From NCBI GenBank assembly GCA_013375395.1, contig JABXJW010000008.1, positions 1 through 38,570 of the forward strand: a stretch of DNA of 38,570 nt, read 5' to 3'. Both the position numbers and the translations under genes were made by a program. Below, one piece after another: positions 1 to 8,755 of the stretch (position 1 is the first letter of the stretch; every line of letters starts with the position of its first letter). Source of the stretch: Desulfobacterales bacterium. Lineage in GTDB: Bacteria; Desulfobacterota; Desulfobacteria; Desulfobacterales; C00003060. The notes below the pieces were generated by a model that was given only the letters and a program-made list of their open reading frames with translations, was not told the DNA's origin and made no database searches.

Positions 1-157
1 GAAATTCCGCGTGTTTTCGTTGATATTCCTCATTGTGATCTATGGGGCAGGCAGGGCGGGCGGGGCAAGCAGAGAGCCCTGGTGGAATTACATGGTAGAT
101 TACCAGAGGACAGAAGGCGTGGGGCACGCCGCAGAGAGCACAGCGCATGACCACCAT
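1..157 (-). CDS. Partial cysteine-rich small protein (start present, end outside window)
   Basis: An open minus-strand frame begins at ATG 157 (or ATG 148) and runs off the left edge of the window. The visible 52 residues contain CALC near the N-terminus, a further Cys-His cluster (HAFC) and more Cys residues (SACP, ACP), which could form a zinc-binding site. It starts 14 bases after the stop of the preceding open frame, so the genes look translationally coupled. No convincing Shine-Dalgarno sequence is seen. I do not recognise the family. It could also be a spurious frame, since a competing minus-strand frame covers the same bases. Confidence 0.3.
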   Translation of the reverse strand, partial: MVVMRCALCGVPHAFCPLVIYHVIPPGLSACPARPACPIDHNEEYQRKHAEF

Positions 158-171
158 GAACAACGAAGTCG

Positions 172-300
172 TTAAGAAGTGTCTGGGAAAGATGAAACAA
201 CGTCGCGCTCGATTTCCTCAATCAGGGTGGGCAGGTTAGGTTCTTCGAAGCTGATACCGGGTGCTGGGATCCGGTTGTGCTTGAGATCAGGAGGAATGTG
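172..300 (-). pseudogene. Possible frameshifted C-terminal tail of the upstream small gene
   Basis: This stretch has no ATG of its own but reads as protein-like sequence: [19 protein letters not shown], then [13 protein letters not shown] and stop. It lies exactly one base out of frame with the end of the gene at 287-556. A single-base deletion in the GGGAAA run near 300 would fuse the two. It is either a frameshifted C-terminus or a tiny overlapping gene with an unusual start. The evidence is only the protein-like composition and the frame relation. Confidence 0.25.
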
Positions 301-556
301 TTTCCCGATAAGAGGCTTCGCGCGCCAGTTTGGCTTCGTAGTACCCAACCCACTGGATGAAATCGCGGCTCTGTTCCAGCTCACCGGCTTTGTACAGGTG
401 GTAGAAGTCGGCAGAGAGGAGCCCATAACGCCTTTCTAATTCGGTCAGTTGTGCATCCAAACCGTGGATGTCTTGAATGATCTCGTTAAGGGTCATGGCC
501 TTGTAAGCTCGGGACGTTTTGAGGGGTTTCATAGGATTTAGGGTTGAAGCAACCAT
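287..556 (-). CDS. Hypothetical helical protein, possibly truncated by a frameshift
   Basis: I do not recognise the family. The frame from ATG 556 gives 89 residues; the frame remains open upstream to a TTG at 595. The central part is predicted amphipathic helix ([20 protein letters not shown]) followed by an aromatic-rich stretch ([16 protein letters not shown]), as in small antitoxin-like or DUF proteins with a coiled coil. It ends at a TGA immediately after YRETHSS, while the +1 frame continues with a plausible protein tail to 172. The annotated protein may therefore be shorter than its ancestor. Its neighbours are a partial Cys-rich gene downstream and a truncated rhomboid gene upstream, so this end of the window looks decayed. 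Confidence 0.4.
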   Translation of the reverse strand: MVASTLNPMKPLKTSRAYKAMTLNEIIQDIHGLDAQLTELERRYGLLSADFYHLYKAGELEQSRDFIQWVGYYEAKLAREASYRETHSS

Positions 557-635
557 AACATTCCAATCTTTGTTAGTCAATCGGATTTCTTGCAAAATAG
601 GGGACGGAGGAGACGGGGCTGGTTGGAAAGGTTTA

Positions 636-932
636 TCATCGATCTGCTGTGTGAGAATCCGTGTGAGAAAATGTTTCCAAAATGGGCCAAATCATCCAAA
701 ATCTGCGAAGATCTGCCAAAATGGTGAGAGGCACAGGCACTAGGTTCTTGGAACTCAAATCCACTGCGTTGGTAATTTCATAGGGAATGAATCCCAGACG
801 AAGGATCAATGGCCCGGCACCTCCTGGTACGAAAAAATTCTGATAGACAAAAACAGAAAGGCTGGTCAAGATCAGACAGGTGTTGACAACCGGGATTGTC
901 TTGGATGGGTTTTCATCTCTTAACGGGATCAT
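636..932 (-). pseudogene. Truncated rhomboid-family protease, N-terminal fragment
   Basis: The first 65 or so residues match the N-terminus of bacterial rhomboid intramembrane serine proteases. They start MIPLRDENPSKTIPVVN, followed by a hydrophobic first membrane segment (TCLILTSLSVFVYQNFF) and the typical LGFIPYEIT before a VPVPLTIL stretch. Full-length family members then carry a conserved TM core with GxSG and catalytic His, normally over 200 residues. Here the frame passes at about 737 into unrelated sequence and stops at 98 residues, so the Ser/His dyad and most TM helices are missing. An AGAGGA site precedes ATG 932. It diverges from the flavodoxin gene. It is probably a non-functional remnant left by insertion or deletion. 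Confidence 0.6.
640..738. repeat. Cluster of short imperfect direct repeats at the rhomboid break
   Basis: The plus strand shows GTGTGAGAATCC followed directly by GTGTGAGAAAAT, then several spaced copies of CCAAAATGG / CCAAATCATCC / CCAAAATCTG. The cluster begins precisely where the rhomboid reading frame loses family similarity. Short subterminal repeats of this sort are seen at the ends of some mobile elements, but no transposase is visible here, so the role is inferred. Confidence 0.3.
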
Positions 933-1091
933 CTGGTTCCTCTGACTGTTTGCTAAGAAGCGTTATGATAATGAGTACAGATGGACACCCAGCCCGGAAC
1001 TAGAGGCGGCAATCGTGCGTGCCGTGTTTGGCAAGAACGGATTTTTTTGAGCTGGCATATCTTTGTCCGCGCAAGAAAAAGGAGGGTTCAG

Positions 1092-1568
1092 ATGTCAAAG
1101 GTACTGATAAGTTACTTCTCAAAGTCCGGCAATACAGAGAAGATGGCCGAGTACATCAAAGAGGGATTGGATTCATTAGGCGATGTCGACGTTGATCTGA
1201 AGAAGGTTCAAGATACCACAATTAAAGACCTGCGTTCATCGGACGGGATTGTAATCGGGAGCCCCACGTATTTTGGGGTAATGGCAACAGAGGTCAAGCA
1301 GTTAATGGACAAAAGCATTCAATGCTATGGCAAGCTGGTTGGCAAAGCTGGAGGGGCCTTTACGTCATCCGGAATGATTGGCGGTGGGAATGAAACCACC
1401 ATCATGAGCATCCTACAAGGGCTCCTTATCCATGGCATGATTGTTCAGGGTGTCCAAAAGGGGAACCACTACGGTCCTGTGTCGGTTGGCGCCCCTAACG
1501 AAGAGGTTCGTGATGAATGTGTGGAGTACGGGAAAATGATAGGCGCACTCGTCAAGCGGTTGAGTTGA
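1092..1568 (+). CDS. Flavodoxin / NAD(P)H:quinone oxidoreductase-like flavoprotein
   Basis: This encodes a 158-residue flavodoxin-fold protein that binds FMN and would carry electrons or reduce quinones in the cytoplasm. It has an N-terminal strand and phosphate loop (ISYFSKSGNTEKMA, residues 5-18, the flavodoxin signature), a second FMN loop (GSPTYFG near residue 57) and a third (TSSGMIGGGNETT near 90-102). It resembles the WrbA and flavodoxin_1 families and lacks extra domains. ATG 1092 is chosen because AAGGAGGG sits a few bases upstream; an upstream in-frame start at 981 has no such site. It is convergent with the giant surface-protein gene. The substrate cannot be determined from sequence. 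Confidence 0.85.
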   Translation: MSKVLISYFSKSGNTEKMAEYIKEGLDSLGDVDVDLKKVQDTTIKDLRSSDGIVIGSPTYFGVMATEVKQLMDKSIQCYGKLVGKAGGAFTSSGMIGGGNETTIMSILQGLLIHGMIVQGVQKGNHYGPVSVGAPNEEVRDECVEYGKMIGALVKRLS

Positions 1569-1841
1569 AGCGGATTCGCTCTTGGGGGCAGGTCTGACTT
1601 CAGATAAGGCGCGTGCTTGGTATGGCTGACACGCAGTTGGCAGTATAGATATCATAATGAAATCACAGGCTTGTTTGTCGAGGTTGCAGTAAAGATGCAT
1701 AGCAGAGATTTGTGTCCCGATGCCAAATGGCTTGTACGGACTACTATACTACATATAGTGGCTTCATAAGAGCAAAAGGCGGGGCCATTGCAGACCCTGC
1801 CTTTGCTGTCTCTAATTCAAGGGTCCACTTTATGTTGCTGG

Positions 1842-4800
1842 TCAATTGTTTGCTCTGTAGCTCCTCGCCTTCCTTCGGTACAACGAAACAAGGCAAACTG
1901 GAATTACAAGAAGAACCACAACCATACTTAACGTAATTACTGGACCAAAACGAACTGTGGAGTAACTGATAGCCACCAAGGGAATGAAACCGAACCGGAC
2001 CGCGGCTTTCAATGATTCATGCCCCTTTATGTAATCAGCAAAAGGCGGCGAGACTTCATAGTAAGATCTCACGAACCTTCTTCCCACTGAGTTCTTCAGC
2101 AAGATATTATCACGGAACTCTTTCAGGGTTACAATATCGTCTGCCATATTGGAGCCGTAGGCTGCTGTGGCGATAAAGCAGCCACCACCGCCGGTGTCGT
2201 CGCTTGGCGGGGTAGGAGCGGGACTGCTAGCTCCACCTGCTTGGACGCCTGTGAAATGATACAGCTTGATCTTAATGGTTGGAGGACTGGTGTCCTGGTG
2301 GTTCGCCCTTGAACCATGCACCATGCCAGTGGCATCGGATGCCAGTACCCAGGCCGTACCGTTGTACAAGTAAACGCTCAGGTTGCTTACGTCTGTGTGG
2401 CCTGGGCAGGGGATGAAGACCTTCACTGGGGTGTTGAACACAGTTGGCGGTTGGAGATTCATAGGAACTCCAACGGCATCCACACCGGCTTCATCAAACG
2501 GTGGAAGTTCATCTATAGGCCCTAAGATCGGTTGCACCGGCTCGCTGTTGTCGTAGATAATCTTTGCACCTTCCAGATCGCCGCTGGTTACCTCAATACC
2601 AACAGCATCTATATAATCAGGATCATCAAGGGCAGGGTCATCGTCTGCTACAGGCACAGTGTCTGGCGAGTTGGTTTCAGCATTGGCGTGTTCCGTTTCC
2701 GTTTCAATGTTGAAATCGTAACTGGTTTGCGTCATCCAGTCGCCTCTTCTATCTTTGGCATCGACCCCAATATTGATATTAGTGTCATATGAGTAATTTC
2801 CAAGGATATCTTTAGACCTGTCGTATACCGCCCAAAGTTTGGTTACCCGTGTATCCTCGTCCTCAGTAAGCTTCACCACTCTAACAACCGTAGTATCACT
2901 TAAATCTCGTGTGTATTTGTCATTGTTGACATCATCGACATCATCGTTGATTGTGAACATGATGCTGGATGTGTCCGTAATGTCTATTCCATCTGCATCC
3001 TCAATGCGCACGGCAAAGGAAGTGTCATTGGGAACGCGGGTGCTGTCATCTATCCCCGCATTGTGGTGAGGATTGGTTTCCTTTACCTCAGGGGGTGTGA
3101 GCACCGGAGAGGTATCGTCAGCCGGATCTGTGCTGTTGACATATTCCTCGTAATTCGTCCACGAGTCATTATCGAAATCGTCTTCAGGATTAACACCTTC
3201 TAAGGAATCTATGTCATCATTTGGGTCAGCGTTAATAATTTGTTGTTCCCACCAGTCGGGGAGGTTATCTGGTTCAGAGTCATATGTTTCATACAGCCCT
3301 ATGAAGCTCTGAGAAGCCCGGGCACTATTTAAGGGCGAGTAGGACCGAAAAGCTGGGAAGAAATGGTAATCTGTCAAAGAAGGTGTCACCGTGTAGTAGC
3401 CTTCCTCCAAGTCAGTGAAACTATAGTCACCGCTTGCTTGTGGGTATGTGGTCTGACTTGATGCTCCACTTAAAGTCAATAGAACGTCCGCACCACTGGC
3501 AGACCCTCCGCTAAGAGTTATTTCTCCGGCAATGCTATAAGTTGTGACATAAGGAAAAGTGACCAGCACCTGCCCGCCCATGAAGTCATCTTGGGTCATC
3601 GTGAAAACGTTCAGCCCCTGACTGAGCGTCCCTGACATGTCAACTGTGGTATAGCCCGTGAACTGTCCGCTGTGACTCCAAACTGAAGTGTCGCCTTTCT
3701 TGAGGTTGACGTTTGATGGATGAAGATCGTTATCCCAAAGGTTCAGGTCGAACAGTTCCATTGAATTTGTGTCTGCGCCCGCTGGCACATCAATTTGAAT
3801 GAGTTGAGGCGACCAGCGGTCATACAGACGGTAGCCATCCCCGTTGGAATCAACAAAAGCTGATATCACACCAATGTTTTGATTTGGCAAATACGCGTTT
3901 TGTCTTGCGGGGAAGGCAAGTGTATCATCATCATTCAAGACCAGTAGATTGCCGCCCTCTCTTGCCCAAATGTACCCATCTTTGTCGCAGAAGACGAACT
4001 GCCTACCGCCTGAAAGGAGTACAGGGCCTTTCCAGATGTTACCGTCAGGGCCAATAATACTGTAGTAGTATTCATACGGCTGGTCCGACTGGTAGTGTTC
4101 AAAACTGACCCAGACTTTACCTTCATTATCAGTCAAAGCACTGGTGAACTGATACTCATCATTTTTTTCAAGGGTGTCAGGCAACAATGGTGGGTTAAGG
4201 GTTGTACTTGCTTTGACTATAGCCCCATTCGCGTCGCGGACTTGATAGCGTATCTCCTTGCGATCATCCGGCCCAGTAGTAGTCTCCCAGTAATGATTGA
4301 ACAAGAAGACTGTTTTTGTACCCAAGGTCCGAACAAATTTACAATTCAAATCCCCTGAGTTTGTCCGAGGTACGGATTCAAAGACTGTTCTTGGTACTAT
4401 TTCATTTCCATCCGAATCATGTAACACAAACCATAAGTCCGATGTGTTTGCCCCGCCGTTGTAAGTTTTACCGGTGACGTAGAGACCATTATCAAGGGCA
4501 TACTGTGGACAGTCAATAAATGTATCTTCCCGAAAATTTCCGTCAAAGGAATTTACCGTGTTACCAGCCAAATCGAATATTTCGAGTGCATAACGGTGGC
4601 TTTGAATGTCTTCATAGTCGCCACCTCCGCCTATCCTCTCATACTCTTCCTCTTCCCATATAAGACATACATTTGGTCCAAGTTGCAGTATGTATCCTTG
4701 TACAATGCCAACATCGCATGCGTAGAAACCATTGAAAGGAGTCCCTTGTAAGCGCTGATGAAGTCTTTCATCGATGATAGAAGCATTTTGATCTGCCACG

Positions 4801-7616
4801 TCCATAAACGCCCACGCTATCGTACTACCCCACACACCACTAACGCGATTGCGCTTTTTTGAAGCTAGTCGCCAGAGGTGATGATTTTCATCCAGAAACG
4901 TTCCTTCGATGTGACTGGTGTAACCTGGTTCCGTATTGAAGTTCGGGAAACCGGGCGGTATGTCTACGAATTCCTGCCACCCGAAGTACTCAATCTTTCC
5001 CCAAACGATATCGTATTGCATAGTCTGACCAGAAGGGATGCTGTCTGGCAACGTAACCAGCCAACCGGTCCCAACCTTTGAAATTCTCACTGTCAGGCCC
5101 AATTCGGTAGCGACCATTTCGTTGGCCCCACAGGGCACGATTTCGTCTGCACGATGAATTCGCACTGGAACAAGTTCGAAATCACTCATGCCGGAATGTT
5201 CGGGTAACAGGACGAAAGTGTCGGTTGGGTGAATAGCTTCGGTTGGCATTTCCAGCGTCACGCGGCTCGCCCATACGCTTTTGTCGACCCGAACGGCTGA
5301 AACCACCGTTGGCGCGGCATTGACGACAAAGTCGTAACTGGCAGGTGCCTCGTTGATGTTCCCCGCTGCGTCTTTACCCCGAACCCAGAATGTATAAGTA
5401 CCGTTTGGCAGGTCATACGCTTTCGATGTATCTGGTGTCCAAGCTGAACAATCAGAGTCCACCCCGTCAAGTTTATACTGATAAAAAAGATTTGAGGTAT
5501 GTGAGACATCGTCCGACCCGGTCCATGAAAACGACACGGAGGAATCCTCGCTGACCGAAGGCGGAACGGTTACGAACGATGTAATGGGGGCCGATTCATC
5601 AGAGGGGTAAGCAACGATATCCTGTTCCGTTTTGTTCGCCCTTAAATTGTTGAACACTAACGTCGCTGGGCCGAAGTCGTATCCGGGTGCGGAGGGAGTC
5701 ACCGAAACCGAAACGCCTCCCTTGACACCAGTGAAGGAAAAACTGCCATCGTCTGTGTGATGCGTGAGTGTTTGTTCAGAACTGCTCAGCGTCAGGTCGA
5801 TGCCTCCGGGAACAGGTACTCCATCGTTCCTGAGCGCCGTCCCGCTAATTGTATAGTTTACCGGCGTGTATGAAAGATATGCCGTTGCATGGATATTTCC
5901 GCTGAGTAGGGTAAATCCGTAACCGGAAGCTGTGCTTTCCCTCACAATGTTTCCTTCGTCGTCGCGAAATACCCACTTCGTAAAGGAATGACTTTCCGAC
6001 TCGGTAGAAACTGAAAACATCAACTGTTGCCCGGAATCAATACCTAAATACTTGGGGAGTGCGGGTGCGGACCATAACTGATATTTCAAATTGTGCAAGT
6101 CAGGCCCATGCTCAAATCGGATCTCTATGTTATTCGTTATAGGGCCACCAGACACTACTACCCGTAACTCCACATAGCTTTCGCTTGTATGTACGATGGG
6201 ACCTGAATAAATCGGTGATAATGCAAAGCCAGCGTACCTGTCAATAAAAGAGAAAAAGTAATTGTGTGTGCCCGCCTGTAATTGCGTTTGAAACGCGTAT
6301 GTCCCGTATGAGGGCGTTCCACTCTTAAGAGTCATGGTGTACGGACCAATTCCATCAATATATAAATCCCTATGAATTTCAGGCGCATCACCGTCTTGAT
6401 CGTAATAGTCCACCAAGAATTCAAATGTGTTATCGGGATTGCCCGAGCTTGGTACCACGCGGGGATTAGATAAAACTGGACTGTGTTTGGGGCGGACAAC
6501 AAACGAGTGATTACCCTTTGCTGGCCAATGGCCATTCTTGGAGGCTGAAATAATCACTTGGTACGTGCCTGGTTGTGTCGGTGCAGTGAGACCCGAAACA
6601 TATGAACCTGAGGCTTGGGAATAGTTACAACTACCATCCGCAGTCCAAACATGACGATACCCACTGGCCGCATCAGCATCAGGCACAAGTCTAAAGATTG
6701 TGTACTCCACTTGAGCATCTGAAACATTGTTTCCAGACTCATTCAAGACGTGAATTGCGAATGAAATCGAATCTCCAGGATCGCAAAGACTGGGGAACTG
6801 CGGATTCAATAATTGCAGAGCGTTTGTCAAAGAATTGACCAGCGTGATTCGTACCTCCCTCAGGCTGAGTTGCCCCCCATAATGAGCCCAAGACCTAGTT
6901 CCCCCCTCTTGGATTATGACAGCCTGTGGGGACCAGCTCCATGAATATGTACAGCCTTGCGTGAAGATGACTTCATCACAACTAATTGTGATGCTGGTTG
7001 GTTCAAGTATGCGGGGTGATAAAGCGTTAAATGGAAGACCTACCGGAACGTGAAAAATTCGCTCATTGGCATTGAAGAGGTCCCCCACGTTATAGGTGGC
7101 ATTCCAAAGTTCTACGTTGATATCGAAGTTGGTCGATATAAGGCCGAGGCCGTACTGGTACCATGAATAGAAATTCCAGACGTCATTTGCTGTTGTCCCT
7201 AGTCCTAGGAGAAGGGGTATACCTTCGATGGCTCCACCTAGCGCAGCAGATACTATGCCGCCCACTGTGGGAACTAGTCCATCACTGTATCCGCTCCATT
7301 CAAGTCCAGATTCACAGATCCACTCTACCTTGTAAATGCCTGTTTGGTTACATGTGTACGAACCCAGGAATCCAGTGCCCACGATCGCCGCAAAACCTTT
7401 GTCGCCTTCGTTACTGCCAACATCGAACGTAATTGTCCCATTGTTTGAATTCACGGAGATGTTTGGATCGGATGTAAATGAGGAGGGATACTTCGTGATC
7501 CCTATTGTTCCTGCATCATATGGGGGAGAGAAAGTCTCACAAAACGCCAGATTGGACAGAGCTGTAACCTGCATTGCAAACAGAAGGATAAGAGCCATCA
7601 ATCCTTTGCTTTTCAT
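1842..7616 (-). CDS. Giant secreted multidomain surface protein with CFI-box C-terminal anchor
   Basis: A 1924-residue exported protein. Residues 1-27 form a signal peptide ending near LAFC. Ig/FN3-like beta domains follow at about 270-390 and 690-790 (WVRGKDAAGN). Two carboxypeptidase-regulatory-like domains lie near 580-660 (YTISGTALRNDGVPV) and 1360-1430 (YSIAGEITLSGG). A long beta-rich, WD/propeller-like central region runs from about 850 to 1300. A calcium-binding, thrombospondin-3/dockerin-like stretch is near 1455-1490 (DDFDNDSWTNYEEYVNSTDP). A domain like the choice-of-anchor U type follows at about 1680-1790. The end carries the CFI-box signal (GGGGCFIATAAYGS near 1810), a hydrophobic helix at about 1885-1908 and a basic tail (RRKAR). 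The CFI-box architecture is known from deltaproteobacterial surface proteins and suggests sorting or lipidation at the Cys. AGGGAAATAAGG precedes ATG 7616. The upstream GEMM riboswitch suggests control by a cyclic dinucleotide. Ligand or adhesive target is unknown. Confidence 0.85.
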   Translation of the reverse strand: MKSKGLMALILLFAMQVTALSNLAFCETFSPPYDAGTIGITKYPSSFTSDPNISVNSNNGTITFDVGSNEGDKGFAAIVGTGFLGSYTCNQTGIYKVEWICESGLEWSGYSDGLVPTVGGIVSAALGGAIEGIPLLLGLGTTANDVWNFYSWYQYGLGLISTNFDINVELWNATYNVGDLFNANERIFHVPVGLPFNALSPRILEPTSITISCDEVIFTQGCTYSWSWSPQAVIIQEGGTRSWAHYGGQLSLREVRITLVNSLTNALQLLNPQFPSLCDPGDSISFAIHVLNESGNNVSDAQVEYTIFRLVPDADAASGYRHVWTADGSCNYSQASGSYVSGLTAPTQPGTYQVIISASKNGHWPAKGNHSFVVRPKHSPVLSNPRVVPSSGNPDNTFEFLVDYYDQDGDAPEIHRDLYIDGIGPYTMTLKSGTPSYGTYAFQTQLQAGTHNYFFSFIDRYAGFALSPIYSGPIVHTSESYVELRVVVSGGPITNNIEIRFEHGPDLHNLKYQLWSAPALPKYLGIDSGQQLMFSVSTESESHSFTKWVFRDDEGNIVRESTASGYGFTLLSGNIHATAYLSYTPVNYTISGTALRNDGVPVPGGIDLTLSSSEQTLTHHTDDGSFSFTGVKGGVSVSVTPSAPGYDFGPATLVFNNLRANKTEQDIVAYPSDESAPITSFVTVPPSVSEDSSVSFSWTGSDDVSHTSNLFYQYKLDGVDSDCSAWTPDTSKAYDLPNGTYTFWVRGKDAAGNINEAPASYDFVVNAAPTVVSAVRVDKSVWASRVTLEMPTEAIHPTDTFVLLPEHSGMSDFELVPVRIHRADEIVPCGANEMVATELGLTVRISKVGTGWLVTLPDSIPSGQTMQYDIVWGKIEYFGWQEFVDIPPGFPNFNTEPGYTSHIEGTFLDENHHLWRLASKKRNRVSGVWGSTIAWAFMDVADQNASIIDERLHQRLQGTPFNGFYACDVGIVQGYILQLGPNVCLIWEEEEYERIGGGGDYEDIQSHRYALEIFDLAGNTVNSFDGNFREDTFIDCPQYALDNGLYVTGKTYNGGANTSDLWFVLHDSDGNEIVPRTVFESVPRTNSGDLNCKFVRTLGTKTVFLFNHYWETTTGPDDRKEIRYQVRDANGAIVKASTTLNPPLLPDTLEKNDEYQFTSALTDNEGKVWVSFEHYQSDQPYEYYYSIIGPDGNIWKGPVLLSGGRQFVFCDKDGYIWAREGGNLLVLNDDDTLAFPARQNAYLPNQNIGVISAFVDSNGDGYRLYDRWSPQLIQIDVPAGADTNSMELFDLNLWDNDLHPSNVNLKKGDTSVWSHSGQFTGYTTVDMSGTLSQGLNVFTMTQDDFMGGQVLVTFPYVTTYSIAGEITLSGGSASGADVLLTLSGASSQTTYPQASGDYSFTDLEEGYYTVTPSLTDYHFFPAFRSYSPLNSARASQSFIGLYETYDSEPDNLPDWWEQQIINADPNDDIDSLEGVNPEDDFDNDSWTNYEEYVNSTDPADDTSPVLTPPEVKETNPHHNAGIDDSTRVPNDTSFAVRIEDADGIDITDTSSIMFTINDDVDDVNNDKYTRDLSDTTVVRVVKLTEDEDTRVTKLWAVYDRSKDILGNYSYDTNINIGVDAKDRRGDWMTQTSYDFNIETETEHANAETNSPDTVPVADDDPALDDPDYIDAVGIEVTSGDLEGAKIIYDNSEPVQPILGPIDELPPFDEAGVDAVGVPMNLQPPTVFNTPVKVFIPCPGHTDVSNLSVYLYNGTAWVLASDATGMVHGSRANHQDTSPPTIKIKLYHFTGVQAGGASSPAPTPPSDDTGGGGCFIATAAYGSNMADDIVTLKEFRDNILLKNSVGRRFVRSYYEVSPPFADYIKGHESLKAAVRFGFIPLVAISYSTVRFGPVITLSMVVVLLVIPVCLVSLYRRKARSYRANN

Positions 7617-7694
7617 CCTTATTTCCCTCCGAGTTGTCGCATTGTGGAAAATGCGAGAGAACAGACTAAACAGGACTAATCAGGGATATCGTAA

Positions 7695-7728
7695 CAAAAA
7701 AAGGGAGCACCGCCCGACTGCGCACTCC
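7695..7728 (-). terminator. Intrinsic terminator after the small secreted ORF
   Basis: On the minus strand GGAGTGC pairs with GTGCTCC (7 bp, two wobble pairs) and is followed by a run of seven or more T. It lies 7 bases past the stop of the small ORF and about 80 bases before the giant gene. It could act as a partial terminator or attenuator between the two. Confidence 0.6.
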
Positions 7729-7734
7729 TTTAAG

Positions 7735-7950
7735 TCAGACTGCCCGAAGGCTATATTTGAGTCCAAGAATTTTATCCGGTGATTGTATGATGTCCGATAT
7801 TGCGCCATTATCCTGCAAAATATCACTGTGTGGGTCTCCCGGACACACCTCATCAGGTTGAACATCGATTTCCCCCTTCATGCAAGAGCGGTCAAGAGGA
7901 CCTAGTAGCCAAATCTCGCCAACATGGCTTAAAGGAGCTAGACCCAGCAT
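7735..7950 (-). CDS. Small putative secreted protein downstream of the riboswitch
   Basis: A 71-residue frame from ATG 7950, unrecognised. The frame extends upstream to a strong AAAGGAGGG site. Starting at the ATT (7968) or CTG (7965) about 10-13 bases after that site would give an N-terminus ILAIFFMLGLAPLSHVGE that looks like a signal peptide with little positive charge, so a non-ATG start is plausible. The mature part is acidic and contains two Cys (DRSC, EVCPGD) and the stretch DILQDNGAISDIIQSPDKI. It ends just before an intrinsic terminator and lies between a GEMM riboswitch and the giant secreted protein. The context suggests a secreted or periplasmic product made under cyclic-dinucleotide control. 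No function can be assigned. Confidence 0.45.
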   Translation of the reverse strand: MLGLAPLSHVGEIWLLGPLDRSCMKGEIDVQPDEVCPGDPHSDILQDNGAISDIIQSPDKILGLKYSLRAV

Positions 7951-8197
7951 GAAAAAGATAGCCAGAATATGTCTTCTCCCTCCTTTCTTCTCCTAAGTAA
8001 CTTCATGTATATTGTGGCAGACACTGCCTATATATGCGACATATGGTGCTACCCGGGATTACTGAGTTTTTTGAGTTTCTTCCGTGCATAACCCTGAAGC
8101 GAAGCGCCAGGGTCAATTGCTAAACTGAACCTCTAGCTTCCTAAATGGGGTATTGATCTGGCGTTATTTGCAAAAAAGGCTTTCTGATATCATGCAC

Positions 8198-8220
8198 AAA
8201 AAAAGCCGAACTGCGCTTTT
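8198..8220 (-). terminator. Terminator of the riboswitch expression platform
   Basis: On the minus strand AAAAGC and GCTTTT form a hairpin followed by a T-tract. The same 3' arm (GCAGTTCGGCT) is also complementary, with one G-U wobble, to AGCCGAGCTGC at the 3' end of the aptamer. Aptamer folding and terminator folding can therefore compete, as expected for a transcriptional riboswitch. Confidence 0.6.
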
Positions 8221-8243
8221 GGTGACTTTTACGATGTCACACT

Positions 8244-8360
8244 CGGCAGCTCGGCTATCTTCGGACAGAAACTCAGCTAAACCCGCAACAACAGGAAAAT
8301 ATAAAGACCCGTGGCTTTCCGCCCCCCACCTCACGATGGGTTTGGCTTTATCAATTTTCA
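8244..8360 (-). ncRNA. Class-I (GEMM) cyclic-di-GMP-type riboswitch aptamer
   Basis: The minus strand contains the family's landmarks in order: GCCAAACC, a short P2 hairpin (ACCCATC GTGA GGTGGGG), the GCGGAAAGCCACGGGTC block, a longer P3 arm, and the 3' receptor-like segment AGATAGCCGAGCTGCC. In known GEMM RNAs the corresponding blocks are GCAAACC, a GNRA-capped P2, GCAAAGCCxCGGG and GGTAGCxGGGTTACC. The next genes on this strand are a small putative secreted protein and a 1924-residue surface protein, which fits known GEMM control of extracellular proteins. The nucleotide aligned to Vc2 G20 appears to be G, which favours c-di-GMP over cGAMP, but the alignment by eye is not certain there. Confidence 0.8.
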
Positions 8361-8755
8361 ACTCCAATAAGCAATTTGAGAGTCATTTGTTGCCTCCAGT
8401 TAGTATCAAAGCATGTTCTGCAGGCTTGAACAGCCGGCTTTTCAGGTCTTTCACTGTATGAATAAGCCCTGACAGGGTCGAAGAGCTAGGTAGGGAGAGA
8501 CTACTCCTGGTAGGAGCCGATTGCATAAAAACGCGCAAAAGTCAAGCCAAATTAGCGGATTCCCCATATATTTTAAAACAATCAGCTCCTAATGCTCTGA
8601 AAACCGGGAAAATGGACCACTAACCACGCAACAGAAGAGGTCGGGATGGAATCAGGAGAGTGGCACGGGCCTAGAGGAAGGTGTTATCACACAATTCTCA
8701 GCTCTGAGTGTACAATATGTTGTGGGGCGGCTCCGGCAGGTGAAATTGTTGATTT
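8361..8755. other. Noncoding stretch, promoter region of the riboswitch
   Basis: About 395 bases without a supportable gene. It should hold the promoter for the minus-strand riboswitch transcript. I see no clear -35/-10 pair and no convincing ORF, only small imperfect inverted repeats. Confidence 0.5.

Noticed and set aside
8164-8367. 67-residue minus-strand ORF
   Set aside because: It coincides with the riboswitch aptamer and its terminator, whose RNA structure explains the sequence.
8640-8700. Sigma54 promoter from TGGCACGGGCC
   Set aside because: The -12 element (TTGC) is missing at the required distance.
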